Shown piece after piece: positions 8,152 through 16,339 of a stretch of DNA of 64,000 nt. The notes under the pieces were generated by a model that worked only from the letters and a program-made list of their open reading frames with translations, was not told the DNA's origin and did no database searches. Within the stretch, counting starts at the first letter, position 1, and each line of letters opens with the position of its first letter. The DNA is from Asaia bogorensis (lineage in GTDB: Bacteria; Pseudomonadota; Alphaproteobacteria; Acetobacterales; Acetobacteraceae): NCBI GenBank assembly GCA_945868845.1, contig CAMBMS010000002.1, forward strand, positions 124,001 to 188,000. Reading direction: 5' to 3'. The translations under genes were made by a program, and so were the position numbers.

Positions 8152-8985
8152 TCACACACCGCGCGCGGCGGCCTGCCCGTCCAATACCGCCGCGCGCAGA
8201 GCCGCATGCAGATGCGGATTGGCCGCGACGATGGCCCGCGTCTCACGCGGATCGCCATCCCCCGCATCGGTTGCAAACCCTCCAGCCTCGCGAACGAGAA
8301 GCATTCCGGCGGCCATGTCCCACGGGTGCAGCCCGAGCTCCCAAAATCCGTCAAACCGCCCCGCCGCCACCCAGGCGAGGTCGAGCGCTGCCGCCCCGAA
8401 CCGGCGAATGCCCGCCGTCAGTGGCATCAGCGCACCCAAGGTGCGGGCAAATGCCAGCCGCCGCGCCGGCGCCACGGCGGCAAATGGAATGCCGGTGGCG
8501 AACACCGCCTCGGTCATTTCCCGCCGTCCCGAAACCCGCAGCCGGCGTTCATTTACGAACGCCCCGGCCCCCTTTTCCGCCCAGAACAACTCGTCCACGC
8601 ACGGCGCATAGATCAGCCCGGCCACGACCTCCGACCCGCCATCCGCCATCCGTTTTTCCAGCGCGATAGAGATGCACCAATGCGGAATCCCGTGCAGGAA
8701 ATTCGTCGTCCCATCCAGCGGATCCACCACCCAGCGCCAGGCCCAGTTCTCGGATCCGGAGGCGCCGGACTCCTCCATCAGGAACGCATAACCCGGACGG
8801 GCCTTTTCCAACTCCTGGCGCAAGGTCCGCTCTGCGCGCAGATCGGCTTGCGACACGAAATCGCCCGGTGCTTTAACGCTGGCCTGCAGCTGCTCGACCT
8901 CATTGAAATCATGCAGCAACCGCTTCGCCGCGCGCTGCGCCGCGTTCGCCATCACGGTCATATGAGGGGAAAGACGCAAGGCCAT
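8152..8985 (-). CDS. suhB: Inositol-monophosphatase family phosphatase
   Basis: This 277-residue Mg/Li-sensitive phosphatase family protein shows all the metal-binding motifs: the glutamate pair E71-E72 in FLMEESG, the DPLDGTTN loop (D88, D91, T93), and WDMAAGMLLVREAGG near residue 220. The family hydrolyses inositol monophosphate, fructose bisphosphate or histidinol phosphate, so the exact substrate is open. In many proteobacteria the SuhB member also helps rRNA antitermination. AGGAG lies 6 bases before the chosen ATG. The gene is downstream of efp on the same strand, with a long inverted-repeat element in the 126-base gap. Confidence 0.88.
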   Translation of the reverse strand: MALRLSPHMTVMANAAQRAAKRLLHDFNEVEQLQASVKAPGDFVSQADLRAERTLRQELEKARPGYAFLMEESGASGSENWAWRWVVDPLDGTTNFLHGIPHWCISIALEKRMADGGSEVVAGLIYAPCVDELFWAEKGAGAFVNERRLRVSGRREMTEAVFATGIPFAAVAPARRLAFARTLGALMPLTAGIRRFGAAALDLAWVAAGRFDGFWELGLHPWDMAAGMLLVREAGGFATDAGDGDPRETRAIVAANPHLHAALRAAVLDGQAAARGV

Positions 8986-8996
8986 CTTGCACTCCT

Positions 8997-9103
8997 CAGT
9001 TCGGCACCGGCCCGCTGCTCCGCACCATCTCCCCTTGGGCCACCCAACGAGTACGCACTGTTGTGGATGGCCGGGTGGGGGAGCAGGCCGGTGCCGGACT
9101 GAA
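8997..9103. repeat. Dispersed rod-forming palindromic repeat, copy 1
   Basis: This roughly 105-base intergenic element folds almost end to end. Outer arms AGTTCGGCACCGGCC (8998-9012) and GGCCGGTGCCGGACT (9086-9100) are complementary except for one wobble position. CTGCTCC pairs with GGAGCAG inside, and an inner stem joins 9038-9048 to 9060-9072 around an 11-base loop. The minus strand of the loop region, CAGTGCGTACTCGTT, recurs as CAGTGTATACTCGTT in a second copy at 41687-41781, with matching flanks. It sits between efp and suhB. The two copies lie in opposite orientations relative to their host genes, which fits a mobile REP- or MITE-like repeat better than a gene-specific leader. Confidence 0.8.
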
Positions 9104-9111
9104 CAAACGCA

Positions 9112-9678
9112 TTATCCCTTCGCTCGCTCCACGTAGCTGGCATCCTCGGTCCGCACGACAATCCGCTCCCCGGCCTCGATGAAAGGCGGCACCATGGTCT
9201 TCACGCCATTAGCAAGTTTCGCCGGCTTGTAGGATGACGACGCCGTCTGCCCCTTCACCACCGGATCGGCCTCGACGATTTCCAGTGTCACCTGCGCGGG
9301 CAGGATGATGGCGACCGGATCGCCCTCCACCATGTCTACGGTGACTTTCATATTGTCTTGCAGGAATGCCACCGCATCGCCCAGCAGCGCCACCGGGACA
9401 TGCGCCTCCTCATAGGTCTCCTGGTCCATTAGCACGAGGTTGGTGCCGTCGGTGTAGGAATATGTATATTCCTTCTGCTCCGTCATCAGCCGCTCGACGG
9501 TATCGGCGGTGCGCCAGCGCTCATTCGTCTTGTTGCCGGTCTTCAGGTTGCGCATTTCCACCTGGATGAACGCGCCGCCCTTGCCGGGGGTGATGATTTG
9601 CTGCTTCAGTACGGTCCAGCGATTGCCATCATGCTCGATGACCTGGCCAGCGCGGATCAGGTTCGCCTGCTGCTTCAT
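9112..9678 (-). CDS. efp: Elongation factor P
   Basis: EF-P (188 residues) binds stalled ribosomes between the P and E sites and speeds formation of proline-proline bonds. The three domains are present: an N-terminal KOW-like domain with the tip loop TPGKGG (Lys33 at the usual modified position), then two OB folds ending in a SYVERAKG tail. Length and residues are standard. A lysine at the tip fits an EpmA/EpmB-type modification, but those genes are not in the window. A sigma-70-like promoter lies 40-70 bases upstream. It is the first gene of a possible efp-suhB unit. Confidence 0.97.
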   Translation of the reverse strand: MKQQANLIRAGQVIEHDGNRWTVLKQQIITPGKGGAFIQVEMRNLKTGNKTNERWRTADTVERLMTEQKEYTYSYTDGTNLVLMDQETYEEAHVPVALLGDAVAFLQDNMKVTVDMVEGDPVAIILPAQVTLEIVEADPVVKGQTASSSYKPAKLANGVKTMVPPFIEAGERIVVRTEDASYVERAKG

Positions 9679-9717
9679 AGCGGGATTTCTTCTACTGGTC
9701 GGGTGGAGGAATGGGGG

Positions 9718-9746
9718 CTTCTAGACGGTTGACCGCAGGGGGGCAA
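9718..9746 (-). promoter_or_regulatory. Candidate sigma-70 promoter for efp
   Basis: On the minus strand TTGCCC (9746-9741) and TAGAAG (9723-9718) are separated by 17 bases. Each matches four of six consensus bases. Transcription would begin near 9711, giving a leader of about 33 bases before the efp start codon. This is sequence pattern only. Confidence 0.45.
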
Positions 9747-9883
9747 GTTGCACATTGCGTCGTTGCAGCGTTCATGCAGGGAGTGCCGCAACGTCGACTG
9801 GGGGGTATTCTCCGCAGTATGTGACCAGTCAGAAGAGAAAGCGCGTCTTGGCGAAAGGTCCGCCCTATGGCGCCGGGCTAACG

Positions 9884-10140
9884 CAAGGGTAAGCCATCCC
9901 GGCGTTGTGCCATCGTTTGACGTAGCGGCCGATGCGGCGGATGGTGCCATTCATATTTTCGATGATGTTGGTGTAGGCGAGCGACCGGCGCTCCTAGGCG
10001 GATAGGCCGAGAAAGGTGGCGGTGAGAGTTTCATCGACGCCCTCCATGCGTCCGCCTAATACCGCTAACGTGATGCGATCGGGGGAGATGTTGCCGGACA
10101 GTTCCACCCCGGCCTTCTCAAACAAAATTCGTGCGCCGCG
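9884..10140 (-). pseudogene. IS256-family transposase C-terminal remnant
   Basis: The minus strand reads EGVDETLTATFLGLSA, then an in-frame TAG, then ERRSLAYTNIIENMNGTIRR and GRYVKRWHNAGMA. This is the conserved end of IS256/Mutator transposases (RRSLACTNIIEN..., NVKRWR). The stop interrupts the motif, and homology ends abruptly after WHNAGMA at about 9890, so both ends are missing. No terminal inverted repeats were found. The 460-base gap between efp and the M20 peptidase gene holds only this scrap and the efp promoter. Confidence 0.8.
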
Positions 10141-10142
10141 CT

Positions 10143-11582
10143 TTATATCGGCACTCCCGCCTCTCCCAAATCCCACCAGAGGCCGGCAAAGGCGGACATA
10201 CCCTCGCGTACCACGCCGGCCAGGAGATGTTCATCCGGACCATGCTGTTTACAGCCATTGTAGCTATGCGGCACCCAGATCAGCGGCAAGCCTAGGTGAT
10301 CGACAAATACATCCCCCGGTAGCCCGCCGGACGCGTTCGGGATTACCTGCACATGCCGGCCCAGCGTACTTTCCATACTGGCTACCGCCCAGCGCACCCA
10401 GGGATGATGCGGATCGGTGCGGCTGGCGGGCATACGGATCGCCGCATTCTCGATCGCTACGTCACGAAAACCGGCCTCATCCAGATGCGCGCGTAAGGCC
10501 GGCATGAAAATTGCCGGATCAGTATCCACCGTATAGCGGATCTGGCAATGCGCCCGCGCATTCGGCGCCACCGCATTCACTGGATTGTCCGGCTGCCCGG
10601 AAAGCATTGCTAGCACGATGAAACTGTTCCAGCCGTAGATTTTTTCCGCGTCCGTTAGGCCCGGCTCGCCCCAGCCCGCGTCGATCGTAGCCGAGTCACC
10701 GCCGCCACCCACCACACAGCCCGCTAGGACCTGGCGCACCGAGGCCGGCACGCCATTGCGAGGCAGCCAGTCCCGGACCAAAATTTTCCCCTGCGCATCC
10801 ATGATCGTGCCAATTGCATGCGCGAGCAGCACGGCGGGATCCCGCGTAAGGCCACCCCAATGGCCTGAATGAACCCCGCCAGGGCGAAAATTGAGTGATA
10901 AATCAAAATGAAACGTTCCGCGCGTGCCGGTTGCGATGGTTGGTACCTCCGGCATCACCCGGGGCCCATCGGAGGCGATCAGCACGTGCGCCGCCAGCGC
11001 ATTGCGATGCGCAGCGACGAAATCGCGCAGCCCTGTCGAGCCGCGCTCCTCCGCCGTTTCCAGAACGATTTTTAGGTTAAAGCCCAACCTGCCACCGCGC
11101 TCTGCCAGGACCGCCTCCAGGGCAGAAAAATTCATCGCATGTTGGCCCTTGTTGTCGGCGCTGCCCCGGCCGTACCAGTGATCGCCCTCAACAGTCACCG
11201 TCCAGGGATCGAGCCCGGCGCGCCACTGCTCCTCCAACCCGCGCACCGTATCACCATGGCCATAGGTAAGTACGGTGGGTTTGGCTGGATCCTCGATCCG
11301 TTCGGCGGTCAGGATCGGGCCGAAGCTACGGTGCGGATTGTCATGTATGGCCACTGTGCAGCCCAGCTGTTCCAGCCAGGGGCGGATATGGGCCTCCAGA
11401 TAGAGCCGTAAATCGGCAGCATGCGCCGGTTCCTGCGACGTGGAGCGTACGGCGAGCAGTAAGGTAAGGCGATCACGGAACACGCCGTCATCGAATGCGG
11501 CACGGACCCGCCTGATCGCGCCGTCCCGGCTGGGTGGTTCGTTTGTGGGTTTTTCAACCTCGGATTTTTCGACTGGCGACAT
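10143..11582 (-). CDS. M20-family metallopeptidase (dipeptidase-like)
   Basis: The 479-residue protein belongs to the dinuclear zinc M20 peptidases, which cleave dipeptides or N-acyl amino acids. Metal and catalytic motifs are all visible: YGHGDTV (His-x-Asp), WYGRGSADNKGQ (bridging Asp), and LETAEERGSTG (catalytic Glu and metal Glu). A dimerisation domain with FNFRPGGVHSGHWGG follows, and the C-terminal half contains the metal His (WVPHSYNGCKQHGPDEH). AGGAGG stands 9 bases before the ATG at 11582. Some members are annotated as carnosinase- or DapE-like. The substrate cannot be told here. Confidence 0.9.
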   Translation of the reverse strand: MSPVEKSEVEKPTNEPPSRDGAIRRVRAAFDDGVFRDRLTLLLAVRSTSQEPAHAADLRLYLEAHIRPWLEQLGCTVAIHDNPHRSFGPILTAERIEDPAKPTVLTYGHGDTVRGLEEQWRAGLDPWTVTVEGDHWYGRGSADNKGQHAMNFSALEAVLAERGGRLGFNLKIVLETAEERGSTGLRDFVAAHRNALAAHVLIASDGPRVMPEVPTIATGTRGTFHFDLSLNFRPGGVHSGHWGGLTRDPAVLLAHAIGTIMDAQGKILVRDWLPRNGVPASVRQVLAGCVVGGGGDSATIDAGWGEPGLTDAEKIYGWNSFIVLAMLSGQPDNPVNAVAPNARAHCQIRYTVDTDPAIFMPALRAHLDEAGFRDVAIENAAIRMPASRTDPHHPWVRWAVASMESTLGRHVQVIPNASGGLPGDVFVDHLGLPLIWVPHSYNGCKQHGPDEHLLAGVVREGMSAFAGLWWDLGEAGVPI

Positions 11583-11848
11583 AGTCGGCGGCCTCCTGCC
11601 TCGCTTCGGCTGGCAGTATCGCCGCGTGTGAGGCTGGAAACCAGCGCTCGTGTGATCCCGCCGCCTGTCTCTTATCCGGAGAAAGGCCGACGATTGTCCG
11701 CTTGCCGAGCGCCGCCGTGCTAACGACTTTGTTGCTGGCCGCCGTGCCGCTCGTCACGACACCGCCTGCCGTGGCTCCGTTCATCGCGAACGACTCTGCC
11801 ACCCCGACACCGCGCACTAGCACGACCCCGCCGACCCGGTGGCTAGGT

Positions 11849-13735
11849 CTAAAACCCGAACATATGGTCGAGCGAAAACCCTCCTACCGGATCCTCTAGT
11901 CCGTGATAGCCGAACAGCCGGCAGGTCATGTCGCGCACCAGCACGTAGCCATTCGGCCCGGCCCGGCGCAGCGCTACGGCGCCGAACAGCGCGTCCGGAT
12001 AGACAAGGGCGGAGCCTGAGCAGGCGATGGCGAGCGTTTCCTCCGCCACCACCGCGCCCGCGCCATCATGCAGCAACAGATGCGTGGACGATGTTGCGCG
12101 CCAGGGCGCGGAAGCCGGATAGATCAGCACCGTAAAACCGCGCCGCCGCGCATCGCCCAGCTTCAGGAACAGCCGGGTGGAAAGCCCTGGTGGTGGGCCG
12201 TTATAGGATTGCGGCTCGTCATGCCAGGTCATCGCGGTGTTGAAGATATGCGCGCCAAAGCTGGTTTCCGCTGCGTGGCCGGAATGCCGATCCTCGAACC
12301 GGACCAAAGCGTGCATCCAACCATCGGCGCTGCCGCCATCGCGGAAGTCGTAGACGAGCTCCGCGTGGCCGCGCCCGGTGCCGGGCAGGTCATCGAAGTC
12401 CAGTATTGTCGCGTGATCGCGTGGCAGGCAGCCTAGGAACTGCTCCGCGATTTTCGTGCCATCAGCAGCGAATACATCTACGCGCAGCGGCAGGCTGGCT
12501 TGCGATTCCGCCATCGGCGTCGGCTGTACGATGGTACGGAAACGCGTGCGGTCCAGTACGGGGAACGGCAGCAGGAAGCCGCGCCCCATCGCCGCCGGCA
12601 ATGCTTCGATGGCGGCATCTGGCTTCAGGTCTGAGCGTTCCACATTCACATGCGCGATGCGGGTGCGCCCTTTATGCAGCACCTCGTAACGTGGACGTAC
12701 CATGTGCCGACCGCAGCGGAGTTCGATCTGCGCCGGCCATTGCACACCCGGCAGCAGTTCCGCGACATCCAGCGTCACGGTGCCAAACCCCGGCACCGCA
12801 TGCGGATAGGCAACCGGTCGCCCCGCGCCCATCCGGTCCAGCGAGATGGTACCGGTTGGGATGGGCGATGCGTGGCTGTTCTGCACCCACAGCACCACGC
12901 GCTCATCCGCGCGCGGCGCCGGCAGGCCGGCATAGCGGTCGGATGGCCAGGCATTCGCGTCATGCGTGCAAGAAAGGCTTGTCCCGTTACCAGTGGCATA
13001 GGTGTCCAGCACGTATTTCACTACATCATGCCCGGCCACGCCGATCGCATGCAGCATCAACTGGCCGGTGAACTCCCCCAATCCGAAGCGCGCGCGTACC
13101 TCCTGGCTGTCGATCGCATAACCGCCGGCGCCTTGTGGCAATTCCTGCTCCCACTCCGCTATAACGCAGCCCGCGCCGTCGTACAAGCGCAGCCAGAGTC
13201 GCACCCGTGCCGCGCCATAATTCGCCCAGTAATTGGCCGAGACCAGTCGCGTGGACAGTCCGCCGCCATCGCGGAAGAAGACGCAGTTGGTGGCGAAGTT
13301 AAGTTTGTCCAAATAACGTGCCGGAGTGCTGAGCATGTTTTCCGGCAGCCGTGCCGCGTCTAGGCTCGCCAGCAGCGCGCCGGGTGGGAGCAGATGCGCA
13401 AGGCGGGCATAGATTTTCGCCGCGTCGAACGCCGCTACCAGCACCGCGCCGGCGCCGCTTTCCAGCAATTCCGTGACAGGCCGCGCTACCTGCCCGGCGC
13501 GGAGGCACCCCACCAGCGCTGCGTCATGTACGAACAAAGCCGCGATGGGCGGATACTTGGGATAGAGGGAGAATAGCGCCTCTGCGATGCCTTCTGGGTC
13601 GTACACCACAACTGGCCCCGCCGCCGCCAGCCGCGCGTAGAGGCAGACAATCTCTTCCGCCGCCAGCGGATGGGCAAGCGCCTTGTAGAGCACATTGCCG
13701 CCCTGGCGTTGGTCGAAGGTTTGGATATGCAGCAT
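11849..13735 (-). CDS. Large uncharacterised protein linked to an ELM1-family gene
   Basis: I do not recognise a named family in this 628-residue protein. There is no signal peptide and no membrane helix. The N-terminal 150 residues look alpha/beta with hydrophobic strands (GPVVVYDPEGIAEALFSL, AGAVLVAAFDAAKIYARL). The remainder is rich in short beta-strand patterns and paired WxxH/NxH-type turns, as in repeated beta-sandwich domains (VVLWVQNSHASPIPTGTISL; RRRGFTVLIYPASAPWR). The ATG at 13735 was chosen over 13789 because it starts 4 bases after the stop of the ELM1-like gene. That tight coupling suggests a shared function, perhaps with a nucleotide-sugar or glycan, but this is inference. Confidence 0.85.
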   Translation of the reverse strand: MLHIQTFDQRQGGNVLYKALAHPLAAEEIVCLYARLAAAGPVVVYDPEGIAEALFSLYPKYPPIAALFVHDAALVGCLRAGQVARPVTELLESGAGAVLVAAFDAAKIYARLAHLLPPGALLASLDAARLPENMLSTPARYLDKLNFATNCVFFRDGGGLSTRLVSANYWANYGAARVRLWLRLYDGAGCVIAEWEQELPQGAGGYAIDSQEVRARFGLGEFTGQLMLHAIGVAGHDVVKYVLDTYATGNGTSLSCTHDANAWPSDRYAGLPAPRADERVVLWVQNSHASPIPTGTISLDRMGAGRPVAYPHAVPGFGTVTLDVAELLPGVQWPAQIELRCGRHMVRPRYEVLHKGRTRIAHVNVERSDLKPDAAIEALPAAMGRGFLLPFPVLDRTRFRTIVQPTPMAESQASLPLRVDVFAADGTKIAEQFLGCLPRDHATILDFDDLPGTGRGHAELVYDFRDGGSADGWMHALVRFEDRHSGHAAETSFGAHIFNTAMTWHDEPQSYNGPPPGLSTRLFLKLGDARRRGFTVLIYPASAPWRATSSTHLLLHDGAGAVVAEETLAIACSGSALVYPDALFGAVALRRAGPNGYVLVRDMTCRLFGYHGLEDPVGGFSLDHMFGF

Positions 13736-13739
13736 CGTC

Positions 13740-14681
13740 TTAGTACCCCAATCGCCGGCGCATCTCCTCCCCGGCCTGCAGAGTGTCATTCATCGGGCTG
13801 ACCGGCCAGGGGTCATATCGCCCCGCGAAATCACGTACGCGGCCGCTGGTAAGCATATCATCAATGAAAAGGCCGATATGGCGTGAACGTCCGGGCAGGC
13901 GCGCAAGCATCACCGGCGCCGTGGTGGCCACGGCTTCGGAGACCATGGAAACGCTGTCCTGGGTTGCGATGATCATGTCCGCCAGCGCCAGCATGCCGAA
14001 ATAGGGGTTTTCGCCCAAGCCATCCCATACAAGAGCGCCAAGCGGGGCGAGCGTGTCGCGCAACACCGCTGTCGCCGCCGGATCCGTCCGGCGCGATGGG
14101 GTCAACGCCAGTCCGACGCGATCCGTTTGCATCATGCCGGCCAGTTTGTCCGCTAGCTCTGCCGCCACGGCGGCATCCAGCCGGAAGCGGCCGTTCGAGC
14201 CGCCGACCAGCACGCTCACTAGCGGGCGTGGTAGATGCGCGAGGCGCGCCGCCCATCGGGCCCGCGCCTCAGCCAGCCGCGCCTCGGTCACGCGATGCAG
14301 GGCGGTGCGCGTGACCAGCACGTTCGGGCCGGTCAGCCCATCATGGCGGTTCACCAACACTAGGCGGAACCGGCGCGGGTCCATATGCGGGTGCTGCACC
14401 GCCACCACATCCACGCCGCGCCGCGCCAGCGCCGCGCCCACCACCGTGCCGGCCCGCCCGCAGCCAATCACCAATCCGGGGTAAGGCGGATCGACGATGC
14501 CGGGTGCGACCGCCACAAGCGGCCAGGGCCACAGCTTCGCCGTCAGGTGTTTCCACGGCCAGCGCGCGGTCAGGATACGCAATTCGGGATCAAGCCCCAT
14601 CGCTTCCGCTAGCCCCAGCCCTTGCGCGCGCAAGCCGGCATAATCTTCCATCAGCAGCCAGGAAACGGGTGGGGCGGACAT
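13740..14681 (-). CDS. ELM1 family protein (mitochondrial-fission-ELM1-like, GT-B-type fold)
   Basis: This 313-residue protein matches the family named after plant ELM1, found widely in Alphaproteobacteria. Visible marks are MEDYAGLRAQGLGLAEAMGL near the N terminus, a glycine-rich GLVIGCGRAGTVVGAALARR (about 76-95), VSVLVGGSNGRFRLD mid-protein, and IIATQDSVSMVSEAVATTAPV near residue 245. The arrangement is like GT-B glycosyltransferases of nucleotide-sugar pathways, but no bacterial function is established. A longer upstream frame is an overlap with the DedA-like gene and was rejected: homology begins only at MSAPPVSWLL. It lies between a DedA-like membrane protein gene and the unknown 628-residue protein gene, all within a few bases of one another. 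Confidence 0.87.
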   Translation of the reverse strand: MSAPPVSWLLMEDYAGLRAQGLGLAEAMGLDPELRILTARWPWKHLTAKLWPWPLVAVAPGIVDPPYPGLVIGCGRAGTVVGAALARRGVDVVAVQHPHMDPRRFRLVLVNRHDGLTGPNVLVTRTALHRVTEARLAEARARWAARLAHLPRPLVSVLVGGSNGRFRLDAAVAAELADKLAGMMQTDRVGLALTPSRRTDPAATAVLRDTLAPLGALVWDGLGENPYFGMLALADMIIATQDSVSMVSEAVATTAPVMLARLPGRSRHIGLFIDDMLTSGRVRDFAGRYDPWPVSPMNDTLQAGEEMRRRLGY

Positions 14682-14698
14682 GGAAGATGCCGTTGCCG

Positions 14699-15280
14699 TC
14701 AATTTAAGTAACGCAGCACGACAAAGCCGCCGACCACGCCCACCACCACCGCCGTCGTCACTAGGGTCAGCCGCTTTTGGATGAAATCGCGGATCGGCGC
14801 GCCAAAGAAATGCAGCAGCACCGCCACTAGGAAAAACCGTCCGCCGCGTGTGGCGACCGACGCCAACATGAACGTCGTGAAATCGAACTGCGCCGCGCCC
14901 GACGCAATGGTAACGATCTTGTAAGGAATCGGTGTCAGTCCCTTGATCAGGATGATCCATAGTCCCCATTCCTGATACGAATGCTGGAAGGCGGCGAATT
15001 TCGTGCCGTAGCCGTAGGCGGCTAGGATCGGCTGCGCCAACTGGTCGAACAGTGCGAAGCCGATCAGCCAGCCAAACGCGCCGCCGATGACGGAGGCGAT
15101 GGTGCAGATCAGCGCCAGCCACCAGGCTTTGTCCGGCCGCACCAGGATCATCGGGATCAGCAGCACGTCGGGTGGGATGGGAAAGAAGCTGCTTTCTGCG
15201 AAAGACACCGCCGCCAGCCACCACATCGCATGCGGCGCCGCCGCCAAGGTCAAGGTGCGGGTGTAGAGCGATTGCAGCAT
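14699..15280 (-). CDS. DedA/YqaA-family membrane protein (VTT domain)
   Basis: The 193-residue integral membrane protein has the re-entrant-loop signature of VTT/DedA-type transporters: SFAESSFFPIPPDVLLIPMI (about 30-49) and the second half-site IILIKGLTPIPYKIVTIASG (about 108-127). Four or five hydrophobic segments follow the family pattern. Related proteins are thought to flip lipid carriers such as undecaprenyl phosphate or phospholipids, using ion gradients. The ATG at 15280 (MLQSLYTRTL) was preferred to 15337 as it matches the family start. It is the first of three tightly spaced minus-strand genes. Confidence 0.9.
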   Translation of the reverse strand: MLQSLYTRTLTLAAAPHAMWWLAAVSFAESSFFPIPPDVLLIPMILVRPDKAWWLALICTIASVIGGAFGWLIGFALFDQLAQPILAAYGYGTKFAAFQHSYQEWGLWIILIKGLTPIPYKIVTIASGAAQFDFTTFMLASVATRGGRFFLVAVLLHFFGAPIRDFIQKRLTLVTTAVVVGVVGGFVVLRYLN

Positions 15281-15398
15281 GCGGTTCGGTTTCCCTCCGG
15301 GCCGCGCCCGCATGCCATGGCGCCACCCCCTACGCAAGGTGACGCGCGCGGCCCGCGCCGGTTATGCTGCGCACCTACCCCGATCCGAAGGAGCCCGC

Positions 15399-16049
15399 AT
15401 GCGCATCGGCCTGATCCACGCCCTCGGCCATTCCGTCGTGCCGATCAACGCGGCGTTTGCCCGGCTGTGGCCGGAAGCTCGGTTGGCCAATATACTAGAC
15501 GATGCCCTCAGCGCTGACCTTGCGCGCCAGGGCCAGCTGGACGACGCGATGACGGAGCGTTTCCTCGCCCTCGCCCGCTACGCGCGCAAGAGCGGCGCGG
15601 ATGGGATTTTGTTCACCTGCTCCGCTTTCGGCCCCTGCATCGAGGCCTGCGCGCGCGATCTGGCGCCGATCCCGGTTCTGAAGCCGAATGAGGCGATGAT
15701 CGAGGAGGCCCTGGAGGCCGCCGGGCCGAATGGGCGCGTCGGGTTGATGGCGACGTTCGCGCCGACATTGGATTCCATGCCGCCGGAATTTTCTTCTGTT
15801 GCGCCGGGGATGACGCTGGTGCCTTGCCTTGCGGAAGGCGCGCTCGCGGCGCTGGATCGGGGCGATGGGGCCGCGCATGATCGGCACGCGGCGGAGACCG
15901 CCAAGCGCCTACGGGATTGCGACGTTATCGCGCTGGCACAATTTAGCCTCGCCCGCGCCGCTGCGGACGTGGCGCGGGCGAGCGGCAAAAAAGTGCTCAC
16001 CACACCCGATAGCGCTGTGCGTAAATTACGGCGTTTGCTGGAGGGATAA
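15399..16049 (+). CDS. Aspartate/glutamate/hydantoin racemase-family protein
   Basis: The 216-residue protein has the two-lobed racemase fold. The first catalytic-type cysteine is C74 in FTCSAFGPC. A second candidate is the cysteine in TLVPCLAEGAL (about 148). The C-terminal CDVIALAQFSLARAA segment resembles the substrate loop of this family. The family includes Asp/Glu racemases, hydantoin racemases and maleate isomerases, and the exact substrate is unclear. AAGGAG lies 5 bases before the ATG at 15399; the longer frame from 15279 lacks homology. A short conserved gene follows 2 bases after the stop. Confidence 0.85.
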   Translation: MRIGLIHALGHSVVPINAAFARLWPEARLANILDDALSADLARQGQLDDAMTERFLALARYARKSGADGILFTCSAFGPCIEACARDLAPIPVLKPNEAMIEEALEAAGPNGRVGLMATFAPTLDSMPPEFSSVAPGMTLVPCLAEGALAALDRGDGAAHDRHAAETAKRLRDCDVIALAQFSLARAAADVARASGKKVLTTPDSAVRKLRRLLEG

Positions 16050-16051
16050 AG

Positions 16052-16339
16052 ATGGACATCGCCGCATTCCGCGCCAGCCTTTCCGCCGGCGCGCCACCGC
16101 CTGGCCTTAGCCACGCGCTGGCAGCGCTCTGGTGGGACGCTCGGCATGACTGGGGCAAGGCGCACGAAGCCGCGCAAAAAGACGATGGTCCGCAAGGCTG
16201 CGCCGTGCATGCCTATCTGCACCGGGTGGAGGGTGATCTTTCTAACGCCCGCTACTGGTACAATCGCGCCAGCCGCGCCCCGGCGGCGGACGCGCTGAAG
16301 GACGAATGGGAACGGCTGGCGGTGGAACTCACCACTTAA
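16052..16339 (+). CDS. Small conserved protein of unknown function
   Basis: This 95-residue acidic-to-neutral protein has no signal peptide or membrane segment. It is probably all-helical, with a TPR/Sel1-like feel: LAALWWDARHDWGKAHEAAQ and LHRVEGDLSNARYWYNRAS form two helix-turn-helix pairs. It starts 2 bases after the racemase stop, so the two are co-transcribed. Its last 4 bases overlap the end of the convergent tartrate dehydrogenase gene. I recognise it only as a hypothetical protein seen in related alphaproteobacteria. Confidence 0.75.
   Translation: MDIAAFRASLSAGAPPPGLSHALAALWWDARHDWGKAHEAAQKDDGPQGCAVHAYLHRVEGDLSNARYWYNRASRAPAADALKDEWERLAVELTT

Noticed and set aside
8997-9103. SRP (4.5S) RNA in the efp-suhB gap
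   Set aside because: The rod shape fits, but the conserved SRP helix 8 with its GNRA loop and AGCAG side is absent, and a second copy exists elsewhere.
11554-11823. An 89-residue minus-strand ORF between the M20 peptidase and the unknown large gene
   Set aside because: It overlaps the peptidase start by 29 bases, has no ribosome site that I can see and no recognisable sequence. The 265-base gap otherwise shows nothing.
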